A stretch of DNA of 14,936 nt from Dehalococcoidia bacterium (lineage in GTDB: Bacteria; Chloroflexota; Dehalococcoidia; Dehalococcoidales; UBA1222), in contig WRDV01000015.1 in assembly GCA_009779655.1 (NCBI GenBank), positions 1 to 14,936 of the forward strand, in the 5' to 3' direction. The translations under genes and the position numbers were made by a program. Shown here one piece after another: positions 1-6,796 of the stretch (its first letter is position 1; each line of letters starts with the position of its first letter). The notes beneath the pieces are model-generated. The model was not told the origin of the DNA, did not search any database, and saw nothing but the letters and a program-made list of their open reading frames with translations.

Positions 1-1666
1 CAATAAAGCGGCGCTGGTTGAGCGCATAGCAGAGCTGATTAAGGCCAAGAAAGTCACAGGCATCAGTGATCTGCGCGATGAGAGCGATCGTCAGGGTATG
101 CGTATTGTCATGGAACTTAAGCGCGAAACACATCCGCGTCAGGTGCTAAATAACCTTTACAAACAAACCCAGATGCAAAATGCGTTTTTTGTCAACATGC
201 TGGCATTGGTTGAGGGCCAGCCGCGCGTCATCTCTCTCAAAGAAGCGTTGCAGTTCTTTATTAGTTTCCGCCGCGATGTAATTACGCGCCGCTCGCAATA
301 CGAGTTGCGTATTGCAAAAGACCGCGCCCATATCCTTGAAGGCCTTAAAATAGCGCTCGATTCCTTGGATGAAGTCATCAAAACCATTCGCCAGTCAGCA
401 AATGCCGATGCGGCGCGCACTGCTTTAATCGAGCGCTTCAAATTATCTAAATTACAGGCACAAGCTATCCTAGATATGCAGTTGCGCCGTCTAGCTAACT
501 TGGAACGCAATCAAATTCTGGAAGAGTTGGCTCAGGTTCAGAAAACTATTGCTGACTTGGAAGACCTCTTAGCTAATCCTCAGCGAGTCAGTACTGTGGT
601 GAAAGAGGAAACCAAAGCCCTTGGTGCTAAGTTTAGTAACCCGCGCGCTACTGATATTACGGGCGAGGAATCTCAAGGATTCTCTGAGGAAGATTTAATC
701 GCGCATCAGGACATGGTGATTACTCTGTCAGAACGCGGCTTTGTCAAGCGTGTTCCTGCTCATGCATATGTCCTGCAGCATCGCGGCGGCCGCGGCATTA
801 TCGGCATGTCTACTCGCGAAGAGGATGCCGTGCGATTCCTGCTGGCGGCTGATACGCACGATACTATACTTTTCTTTACTAACAAGGGACGCGTATTCAG
901 TATCAAATGCCATGAAGTGCCGCTGGATATATCTCGTATTTCCAAGGGCACGGCTGTGGTTAATCTCTTCCCGATTAATCCGACGGAGAAAGTTACGGCT
1001 GTGGTGCCGGTACGCAGTTTCGATCCGGAGATATTCTTGGTGATGGCTACCGTAATGGGCGAGGCTAAGAAGGTATCCATCGGAGCTTTCAGCTCAGTAC
1101 GCTCATCAGGACTATTAGCTATGGATTTAGATAAGAATGATAGTTTGGTGTCGGCGGCGTTGGGCACTGATGATAATGAAGTGATTATGATCTCTCGCAA
1201 TGGACAGTCCATACGCTTCCCGATTAACGAGTTGCGCGATAGCTTAAGGGCTTCCGGAGGCGTGGACGGCTTTAAAATGATTGGCGATGATCAGGTGGTA
1301 AGCTTGGATGTTGTGGATCCGGAGGGTTATCTGCTGGTGGTTACGGCCGGGGGCTTTGGTAAAATCACAGCTCTTGCCGAGTATCCCGTGCAGCATCGTG
1401 CAGGTAGCGGCGTTATTACCTTTAACACCACTGACAAAACCGGTAAGGTTGTAGCGGCGACTTCGGTTGACGAGTATAGCGAGGTTATGCTTGTGTCTGC
1501 CAATGGTATTATTACCCGCACGCCAGTTAAAGAGAACGATCCGCGCAAGGGTATTACTACCCAGGGGCGTGCCACGCAAGGCGTAAAACTGATGAGGCTG
1601 GATGAGGGCGACACGTTGGTAGGGCTTACTTGTATTAAAACAAAAGAAGAGAAACCGTCAGCATAA
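1..1666 (+). CDS. gyrA: DNA gyrase subunit A, 5'-truncated by the window edge
   Basis: GyrA is the DNA breakage-reunion and wrapping subunit of gyrase, a cytoplasmic A2B2 enzyme that introduces negative supercoils using ATP. The reading frame is open from base 2, before the first ATG at base 98, so 554 residues are visible and the N-terminal winged-helix/catalytic-tyrosine part lies outside the window. Visible parts in order: the end of the breakage-reunion core (LRDESDRQGMRIVMELKR), the long tower/coiled-coil arms (ITRRSQYELRIAKDRAHILE, then LQAQAILDMQLRRL), and a six-bladed beta-pinwheel C-terminal domain. The GyrA box, QHRGGRG (consensus QRRGGKG), is encoded at 776-796 and separates GyrA from ParC. 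Later blades show GRVFSIKCHEVP, GQSIRFPINELR, GGFGKITALAEY and NGIITRTPVKEND. The gene ends with tandem TAA TAA codons and runs into a strong hairpin. Confidence 0.97.
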   Translation, partial: NKAALVERIAELIKAKKVTGISDLRDESDRQGMRIVMELKRETHPRQVLNNLYKQTQMQNAFFVNMLALVEGQPRVISLKEALQFFISFRRDVITRRSQYELRIAKDRAHILEGLKIALDSLDEVIKTIRQSANADAARTALIERFKLSKLQAQAILDMQLRRLANLERNQILEELAQVQKTIADLEDLLANPQRVSTVVKEETKALGAKFSNPRATDITGEESQGFSEEDLIAHQDMVITLSERGFVKRVPAHAYVLQHRGGRGIIGMSTREEDAVRFLLAADTHDTILFFTNKGRVFSIKCHEVPLDISRISKGTAVVNLFPINPTEKVTAVVPVRSFDPEIFLVMATVMGEAKKVSIGAFSSVRSSGLLAMDLDKNDSLVSAALGTDDNEVIMISRNGQSIRFPINELRDSLRASGGVDGFKMIGDDQVVSLDVVDPEGYLLVVTAGGFGKITALAEYPVQHRAGSGVITFNTTDKTGKVVAATSVDEYSEVMLVSANGIITRTPVKENDPRKGITTQGRATQGVKLMRLDEGDTLVGLTCIKTKEEKPSA

Positions 1667-1686
1667 TAAGAGCTGTTTATGCTTGG

Positions 1687-1735
1687 ATATAACACAGGGG
1701 CGGAAGGCCAAAAGCCTTCCGCCCCTGTGTTATAT
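1687..1735. terminator. Long perfect hairpin between convergent genes, probable bidirectional terminator
   Basis: The arms 1687-1708 and 1714-1735 are perfect reverse complements over 22 bp, around a 5-nt loop (CAAAA). The hairpin lies 20 nt after the gyrA stop and 7 nt after the stop of the convergent minus-strand gene, so it can fold in both transcripts. Neither side has a T-tract, so it is not a textbook intrinsic terminator. It may stop transcription by a U-tract-independent route, protect 3' ends, or block antisense read-through. The hairpin is certain; its function is inferred. Confidence 0.65.
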
Positions 1736-1742
1736 GGCATCG

Positions 1743-2276
1743 TTATTTATTGGCGTTTCTAATCTCTTTCGGCGTGACCGGCTCGCCTCTTGTGAGCCGT
1801 ATTGAGAGATCCATCAAGTTGGCTGATAGCACGGAAAAACGAAATTTTATCAGGCTCTTCAGCATAGGGATTCCGTCTAGAAAAACGTGTGTTTGCTCGA
1901 AGCTTCTATGCAGAGCGGCGCTATCGCGGCATTTTTCGCTGTTGATATCTGTGGGCGCAGTTATTTGCATCATCGTGCGTTCAAACCCGCCGCATTTTTC
2001 AAATTCATCCTGTAGTGCTTTAATCTTGTCGTGTTGCCGGGCTGAAATAGTGAAAGTTGTACTTGGCGGGAAATGCGCGGTGCCAAATCCCAGCCACAGC
2101 GCGCAGGTGCTACAAACGGCATATGTTTTGCGAGGGCTCTCCTGTGTATCCGTAGCCGTGCCGCAAAGAGCAGCCGCAGGTTGTATAAAGCCGCAAATCT
2201 CACAACGGAAAGTACCCTCCCGTGCTTCGTGCGTCTCGCCCAACAATTTTTTATTTTTTTGCCAGAAAAATTTCAA
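1743..2276 (-). CDS. Small Cys-rich protein with zinc-ribbon-like N-terminus, unknown function
   Basis: This 177-residue protein is not one I recognise. The N-terminal third has two CxxC pairs, C25-E-I-C28 and C55-S-T-C58, plus C38, a pattern expected for a structural zinc ribbon. The rest, from about residue 75, is charged and probably helical, with a further Cys at about residue 94. There is no signal peptide or clear membrane segment. The start is TTG at 2276: GAGGA stands 9 nt upstream on the minus strand and there is no better start nearby. The gene begins 26 nt after the stop of the radical SAM gene and is probably co-transcribed with it. The overlapping plus-strand frame (1750-2364) is Ser/Cys-rich low-quality sequence and looks like a shadow. 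That this is a gene is fairly sure; its role is unknown. Confidence 0.7.
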   Translation of the reverse strand: MKFFWQKNKKLLGETHEAREGTFRCEICGFIQPAAALCGTATDTQESPRKTYAVCSTCALWLGFGTAHFPPSTTFTISARQHDKIKALQDEFEKCGGFERTMMQITAPTDINSEKCRDSAALHRSFEQTHVFLDGIPMLKSLIKFRFSVLSANLMDLSIRLTRGEPVTPKEIRNANK

Positions 2277-2302
2277 AACAAAATATCCTCGATGCTCTTA
2301 TT

Positions 2303-4108
2303 TTAGCACCATTGTCCTTCCAGCCCGCAAATGTTGCATCCGGAAGCCCGGCAGTCTGGGGTAAGCACAGCATTCATGGCATGACTATACTCATTCTTAA
2401 GAAACTCTGCCGAAACCCCTGTATCAATATGGGCCCACGGCATGATTTCATCCAATGGGCGCTCGCGACATGCATACCAGTGCGGATCAATGCCTTCTTC
2501 CTGCATAGCCTTATGCCATAACTCAAAGTTGAAGTATTCGCTCCAGCCGTCAAAGCATGCTCCCATGCGCCAGGCGCGGTATATTACCCTGCCAATTTTT
2601 CTATCGCCGCGCGAGATAACGGATTCCAGTAGGCTTACTCGCGTGTCCTGCCATGAGAATTTCACATCGCGTTTTGCCAAACCGCGCTTTAGCAATTCGT
2701 GTCGGCGCGAGATGTTCTCTGTTTTCTCCTGTGCTACCCATTGGAAAGGGGTATGCGGTTTGGGCACGAACGTTGAAAGCGTAAGACGAATTTGGGGCGC
2801 GCGTTTTGAGACTTTGCTTCCTTGCGCTTTGACTTTACGCACAAGTTCTATAATATTTTCCGCATCTTCGTCGCTTTCAGTAGGCAGTCCCAGCATGAAG
2901 TATAGTTTTAAAGCTGTCCAACCACGTTCGAAAGCTAATGCGGCGGTGGCAAGTAAATTTTCTTCCGGAATATGTTTATTGATGACGCGTTGTAATCTTG
3001 CTGAACCCGCTTCTGGGGCAAAGGTTAACCCGCTCTTACGCCTTCCGGGCAGATTGTCTACTAATTTGATAGCGTGAGCGTCAATATGCAGACTTGGCAG
3101 TGATAGCGCTAGCTTTGTGCCGTATTTGGTATTTATGTCCGCCACAAGAGTGTCGATTTGGGAGTAGTCTCCGCTGGAAAGAGAGACCAGCGACACCTCG
3201 TCATAGCCGCTGTTTTCTGTTATAGCGGCTATTGCTTGCATGATTTCTTCACGCGGGCGCTCGCGCACCGGGCGGTAGACCATTCCGGCGTTACAGAAGC
3301 GGCAGCCATGTGAGCATCCGCGCGCGATTTCCACCGCCCCGCGGTCGTGTACTACCTCAATATAAGGCACTACCGGCTTAACCGGCGGCGGCGGCAGTTT
3401 TGATACGAGCTGACGCCGTATACGGGCCGATGCTTCCGGAACTGAAGGAACAAGCACTTGATAATATCCGTCGGCGTAGGTAACGTCATACAGAGATGGC
3501 ACATAAACGCCGGGCAGCTTGGCGGCTTCTCTAAGCAGGAGAGTTTTATTAAGGCGCCCGTGAGCCTGCTTAAACTGCTGCAAAAGAGCGATTAATGACG
3601 GCATGAGTTCTTCTGCTTCGCCTATGACGAATAAGTCGATAAAATCCGCAACAGGCTCGGGGTTTAGAGCGGCATTACCGCCTGCAATCACAAGCGGATA
3701 GGAGTCGTCGCGCTCTCTGCTCCAAACAGGCAACCCTGCTAGATCAAGCATGGATAGTATGTTGGTAAATGTAAACTCATAGCCAAGAGAAAAGCCGATG
3801 ACATCAAATTCGGCTAAGGAGCGTCCGCTCTCTAAACTGAGAAGAGGCAATTTATTGGCGCGCAACATCTGCATCATGTCTGTCCAAGGTGTGAAAACGC
3901 GCTCGGCCAAGCATTTAGGAAATGCATTTATCTGCTCGTATAGTATGCCAACGGCCATGTTCGACATACCGATTTCATAGACATCCGGGTAACTGAGCAC
4001 GAATTTGAGAGGTGTACGCTCCCAGTCTTTGCGTACTGCATTCCATTCGCCGCCGGAGTAGCGTGCCGGCTTGGTTACCTGATACAACAACTGGTCCGGA
4101 TAATGCAA
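2303..4108 (-). CDS. Radical SAM protein with N-terminal B12-binding-type fold (TIGR03960-like)
   Basis: A 601-residue radical SAM enzyme of the family usually annotated as B12-binding-domain radical SAM protein (TIGR03960 type, function not established). Residues about 30-180 form the Rossmann-like B12-binding-type region (VGILYEQIN, DVIGFSLGYEFTFTNILSML, LVIAGGNAALNPEPVADFID); I see no DxHxxG cobalamin-ligand motif. The SAM [4Fe-4S] motif CxxxCxxC is C265-SHG-C269-RF-C272, inside EIARGCSHGCRFCNAGMVYR, the family's signature context. The C-terminus is Cys-rich (C586, C591, C594, C601) and may hold a second metal site. The start is TTG at 4108, with AAGGAG 11 nt upstream and a promoter directly before it. 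Many relatives are fused to, or followed by, a DUF2344 (TIGR03936) domain. None is present here; a Cys-rich small protein follows instead. Confidence 0.9.
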   Translation of the reverse strand: MHYPDQLLYQVTKPARYSGGEWNAVRKDWERTPLKFVLSYPDVYEIGMSNMAVGILYEQINAFPKCLAERVFTPWTDMMQMLRANKLPLLSLESGRSLAEFDVIGFSLGYEFTFTNILSMLDLAGLPVWSRERDDSYPLVIAGGNAALNPEPVADFIDLFVIGEAEELMPSLIALLQQFKQAHGRLNKTLLLREAAKLPGVYVPSLYDVTYADGYYQVLVPSVPEASARIRRQLVSKLPPPPVKPVVPYIEVVHDRGAVEIARGCSHGCRFCNAGMVYRPVRERPREEIMQAIAAITENSGYDEVSLVSLSSGDYSQIDTLVADINTKYGTKLALSLPSLHIDAHAIKLVDNLPGRRKSGLTFAPEAGSARLQRVINKHIPEENLLATAALAFERGWTALKLYFMLGLPTESDEDAENIIELVRKVKAQGSKVSKRAPQIRLTLSTFVPKPHTPFQWVAQEKTENISRRHELLKRGLAKRDVKFSWQDTRVSLLESVISRGDRKIGRVIYRAWRMGACFDGWSEYFNFELWHKAMQEEGIDPHWYACRERPLDEIMPWAHIDTGVSAEFLKNEYSHAMNAVLTPDCRASGCNICGLEGQWC

Positions 4109-4131
4109 AATATTTTTAACTCCTTAGGTTC

Positions 4132-4160
4132 ATTATATCCGTCAAGTAGAGCATCGGCAA
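4132..4160 (-). promoter_or_regulatory. Sigma70-type promoter of the radical SAM operon
   Basis: On the minus strand TTGCCG (4155-4160) and TATAAT (4132-4137) are separated by exactly 17 bp. The predicted transcription start falls only a few nt before the AAGGAG SD, so the leader would be very short. The -35 matches 4 of 6 consensus bases and the -10 is perfect. It is divergent from the promoter at 4200-4228. Confidence 0.75.
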
Positions 4161-4163
4161 ACA

Positions 4164-4181
4164 GACAAACCGGAATTTGTC
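4164..4181. promoter_or_regulatory. Dyad between two divergent promoters, candidate operator
   Basis: GACAAA (4164-4169) and TTTGTC (4176-4181) are inverted with a 6-nt centre, directly upstream of the minus-strand -35 box and 18 bp before the plus-strand -35. A further TTTGTC occurs at 4213-4218, inside the plus-strand promoter spacer. This placement suits a regulator that acts on both transcripts. No cognate regulator gene is in the window, so this is inference. Confidence 0.35.
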
Positions 4182-4199
4182 GCATTGTTCTGCGTGGTT

Positions 4200-4228
4200 T
4201 TGACATCCTGCTTTTGTCATTCTAGAAT
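4200..4228 (+). promoter_or_regulatory. Sigma70-type promoter of the HIT-ABC-glycosyltransferase unit
   Basis: TTGACA (4200-4205, perfect) and TAGAAT (4223-4228, 5 of 6) are separated by 17 bp. The expected start is near 4235, about 18 nt before the HIT gene's ATG, leaving room for the GGAGG SD at 4242-4246. Confidence 0.8.
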
Positions 4229-4252
4229 AGCCATGGATTGCGGAGGCTCAAT

Positions 4253-4744
4253 ATGGATTATATGTTTGCTCCCTGGCGAATACAATATATTAAACAGGCA
4301 ACAGGAAGCGAAGAGGTCGGTTGTATCCTGTGCGATTATCCGGCGCGCGACAACGATGAGCTTAGCTTGATACTGTATCGCGGCGCGCATAATTTCATTA
4401 TCATGAACCGCTATCCGTATAATGCAGGACATATCATGGTCGCGCCGCTGCGCCATTGCGGTATGCCGGATGGTTTAAATGACGACGAGCGTAATGAGCA
4501 CTACCGCATTGTTTCGCGTTGCGTGGCTATTTTACGCGAGTTGTTCCGTTGCGATGGGTTTAATGTGGGGATGAATTTGGGGCGTGCGGCCGGTGCCGGG
4601 GTAGATCAACATATACACACCCATATTGTGCCGCGCTGGAACGGCGACACAAACTTTATGCCGGTACTCAGTGATGCGAAGGTAATCAACGAAGCAATAG
4701 CCGATACATATAAAATGCTTAAGCCGAATTTTACGACGATTTAG
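4253..4744 (+). CDS. HIT-family nucleotide hydrolase/phosphorylase (Ap4A phosphorylase-like)
   Basis: A 163-residue cytosolic histidine-triad protein. HIT enzymes attack nucleoside phosphate bonds through a covalent nucleotidyl-His intermediate; the HxHxHxxPRW subgroup includes diadenosine tetraphosphate hydrolases and phosphorylases. The triad is H120-I-H122-T-H124-I-V-P-R-W, with H122 the expected nucleophile. The upstream CxxC (C24, C27) and H68 resemble the zinc site of this subgroup. NRYPYNAGHIMVAPLRH (about 52-68) is the typical core strand-helix. The start is ATG 4253, because GGAGG at 4242-4246 gives a 6-nt spacing; the in-frame TTG at 4238 lies before the SD and is rejected. It is the first gene after the plus-strand promoter, and its stop overlaps the SD of the next gene. 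The exact substrate cannot be told from sequence. Confidence 0.92.
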   Translation: MDYMFAPWRIQYIKQATGSEEVGCILCDYPARDNDELSLILYRGAHNFIIMNRYPYNAGHIMVAPLRHCGMPDGLNDDERNEHYRIVSRCVAILRELFRCDGFNVGMNLGRAAGAGVDQHIHTHIVPRWNGDTNFMPVLSDAKVINEAIADTYKMLKPNFTTI

Positions 4745-4756
4745 GAGGATTGAGTT

Positions 4757-4999
4757 ATGGATATAGTTGATACTCTGGGTATGTCTATAGCAGCCTTTTT
4801 GATGCTTATAATTCCCATCGCCTTATTGGAAATGGGTCTGATGATATGGGCGTTGGTGGATATCCTGCGCCGCGAGTATGTGCGTGGTAATAACAAGGTT
4901 ATTTGGATATTGGTCGTAGTGTTTGTCGGCATCATTGGCCCCATTCTCTATTTTATCTTAGGGCGTAGTGAAAGACCTGAAGAAAAATACGAGGAATAG
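4757..4999 (+). CDS. Small two-helix membrane protein with PLD_N (PLDNc) domain, YxlE-like
   Basis: An 80-residue membrane protein. Helices span about 9-35 and 48-68, followed by a charged tail (SERPEEKYEE). The segment WALVDILRRE...NNKVIWILVVVFVGIIGPILYFILGR is the PLD nuclease N-terminal (PLDNc) domain as a stand-alone protein, as in Bacillus YxlE. In the sigY locus yxlE is followed by the ABC ATPase yxlF and permease yxlG, and the same order occurs here, which suggests an accessory or regulatory partner of the downstream transporter. The SD AGGAGG (4743-4748) is 8 nt from ATG 4757, and the gap to the HIT gene is 12 nt. No enzyme activity is expected, since no HKD motif is present. Family assignment is good; the role is inferred from context. 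Confidence 0.85.
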   Translation: MDIVDTLGMSIAAFLMLIIPIALLEMGLMIWALVDILRREYVRGNNKVIWILVVVFVGIIGPILYFILGRSERPEEKYEE

Positions 5000-5033
5000 C
5001 CGCGATGGTTACCTGCACTATGGAGGTTATATA

Positions 5034-5975
5034 GTGTCTGCTATTAGATGTGAGTATTTAAGTAAGCGCTATGGCGCGCAAGTGGCGCTTGACGGGGTTA
5101 CAATTGAGGTGCCGGAGCGTAGCATATTCGGTTTTCTGGGGCCTAACGGTTCTGGTAAAACGACGATGATCAAGCTCTTGATGGGAATGAGCCGCCCCAG
5201 CGCTGGGTGCGCATGGGTGAATGGGAATGAGGTAGTCGCAGATGCGCCTGAGATGCGTGCGCAAATTGGCTATTTGCCCGACGTGCCGAATTTCTATGAC
5301 TGGATGAGGGGAGAAGAGTTTTTGCGATTTGTTGGAGAGCTGCATCACATTCCTTTTGCTGACAGCGTGTCTCGCAGTCATGAATTATTGGAGCTTGTTG
5401 GCTTGCAGAAATCCGGCAAGAGAAAAATAGGCGGCTATTCGCGAGGTATGAAACAGCGCCTTGGACTGGCTCAGGCGCTGATGAATCGTCCGAAGGTATT
5501 GTTTTTGGATGAGCCCTGTTCAGCCCTTGACCCTATGGGGCGGCGTGATGTGCTCAACATCATACTGAAATTGAGGAAATCCACGACGGTGTTCATGTCA
5601 ACGCATATCCTCTCTGATGTGGAGCGTGTTTGCGACAGTTTGGCTATCATAAATAAAGGCAAACTTATCGCAACATCAACAGTAGAAGCGTTGCGCCGGC
5701 GTTTTGCCCTATCCTCTTTTGATTTAGAATTGGATAGTGACCCCGCGGAATTTATTATTTTGCTGGAAGGGCAGTCTTGGGTGCAGAAAGTGGAGAAACT
5801 GGAGATTAGTAGTGCTTATGGTTTGCGTGTACAGGCCGGTGATGTGCAGGCAGCCAAGCAAGAACTGCCGCAGATGATCGCGGCTAACCGCTTGGGCTTA
5901 GTGCGTTATGAAATGACAATGCCTAGTCTGGAGGATATCTTCGTACAACTGGTGGAAGATGAGGTTCGATCATGA
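5034..5975 (+). CDS. ABC transporter ATP-binding protein (ABC-2 type)
   Basis: The 313-residue ATPase subunit of an ABC-2 exporter. Walker A is GPNGSGKT (36-43); the Q-loop position reads YLPD (80-83), with Asp in place of Gln. The signature is YSRGMKQR (135-142), Walker B is VLFLDE (155-160), the D-loop is SALD, and the H-loop is STH (H191). A C-terminal domain of about 110 residues follows, typical of CcmA/YxlF-like ATPases. The start is GTG 5034, supported by GGAGG at 5022-5026 with 7-nt spacing. An in-frame ATG at 4968 would overlap the previous gene and has no SD. The stop overlaps the permease start by 4 nt (ATGA), implying translational coupling. The substrate is unknown; linked glycosyltransferases hint at an envelope component or lipid, but this is weak. 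Confidence 0.95.
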   Translation: MSAIRCEYLSKRYGAQVALDGVTIEVPERSIFGFLGPNGSGKTTMIKLLMGMSRPSAGCAWVNGNEVVADAPEMRAQIGYLPDVPNFYDWMRGEEFLRFVGELHHIPFADSVSRSHELLELVGLQKSGKRKIGGYSRGMKQRLGLAQALMNRPKVLFLDEPCSALDPMGRRDVLNIILKLRKSTTVFMSTHILSDVERVCDSLAIINKGKLIATSTVEALRRRFALSSFDLELDSDPAEFIILLEGQSWVQKVEKLEISSAYGLRVQAGDVQAAKQELPQMIAANRLGLVRYEMTMPSLEDIFVQLVEDEVRS

Positions 5976-6736
5976 AGGGGTTTGGGGTTTTATTGCGCAA
6001 GGAAATCAAGGAGCAGTTCCGCACTAATAAGGTCATTATTGTTGCTGCGGTGTTTCTCATTTTTGGCCTGTTATCGCCTGTGATGACAAAATATTTACCT
6101 GAAATAATTAATTCTATGTCTGGTACAGACGGAATTATTTTTGAGATGTCAGATCCCGTATCAAATGATGCAATATTGAGCTATGCCTCGAATATCGCTC
6201 AGTTTGGGGTATTGATGGCTGTGCTGCTGGCTATGGGGGCCATAACTAAAGAAATAGGGAGCGGCACGGCGGCGTTACTGCTCTCTAAGCCGGTATCGCG
6301 CCTGTCTTTTATAGTAGCTAAATTAACAGCGGAGTGGCTTAATATGCTGCTTGGTCTGCTGTTGAGCGGCTTGGCATGTTGTATTTACACATTGCTGCTC
6401 TTTAATGATGTCAGCGTGATGGGTTTTGTGTATCAAATGCTGCTCATGGCGGTATACTTCGCTTTCTGCTTGGTGATCACAATATTCTTTTCCAGCTTGA
6501 TGAAAAGCCAAATAGCCGCAGGCGGCCTGGCGATGGCTGTAATCATAATAGTCTCGTTATTATCAATCCTGCCAAGAGTAGGGCATTTTCTGCCGGGCGA
6601 GCTGATAAACTGGGGTAATCAGCTGGTGTTAGGCACGGCAGGCAATGTGGCATGGGGGGCGCTTGCGGTAGTTGCCGGGTTAATAGTTCTCGGGGTGTAT
6701 GGCGCTTGGTTAAGTCTAAGACGTAAAGAACTGTGA
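5972..6736 (+). CDS. ABC-2 type transporter permease
   Basis: A 254-residue membrane protein, the translocation subunit for the ATPase immediately upstream. The N-terminal amphipathic segment MKGFGVLLRKEIKEQF is the usual ABC-2 permease start. Six membrane helices can be seen at about 20-37, 72-92, 122-143, 152-175, 183-200 and 226-247, with a long extracytoplasmic loop between the first two. The motif EIGSGTAALLLSKPVSR (about 94-110), on the cytoplasmic side after helix 2, is characteristic of the NosY/YxlG-like ABC-2 family. It overlaps the ATPase gene by 4 nt, so the subunits are likely made in equal amounts. Two half-transporters would form the channel. Confidence 0.92.
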   Translation: MKGFGVLLRKEIKEQFRTNKVIIVAAVFLIFGLLSPVMTKYLPEIINSMSGTDGIIFEMSDPVSNDAILSYASNIAQFGVLMAVLLAMGAITKEIGSGTAALLLSKPVSRLSFIVAKLTAEWLNMLLGLLLSGLACCIYTLLLFNDVSVMGFVYQMLLMAVYFAFCLVITIFFSSLMKSQIAAGGLAMAVIIIVSLLSILPRVGHFLPGELINWGNQLVLGTAGNVAWGALAVVAGLIVLGVYGAWLSLRRKEL

Positions 6737-6796
6737 TGATCTTGATTAACCAATTATGCAATATCAGTGCTGCCGCTGAGTGTGATTGAGATTAAT

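Noticed and set aside
760..1740. Several open minus-strand frames of 100-150 codons inside gyrA
   Set aside because: They lie opposite an unmistakable gyrA frame, have no supporting SD or motif, and one runs through the intergenic hairpin.
1750..2364. A 204-codon plus-strand open frame opposite the Cys-rich gene
   Set aside because: Its translation is Ser/Cys/Arg-rich with no domain-like pattern, and it overlaps the end of the radical SAM gene. The minus-strand frame has paired CxxC motifs, an SD and operon context.
2442..3077. A 211-codon plus-strand frame inside the radical SAM gene
   Set aside because: It is a shadow of a well-supported gene; the composition is Ser/Arg-rich without recognisable features.
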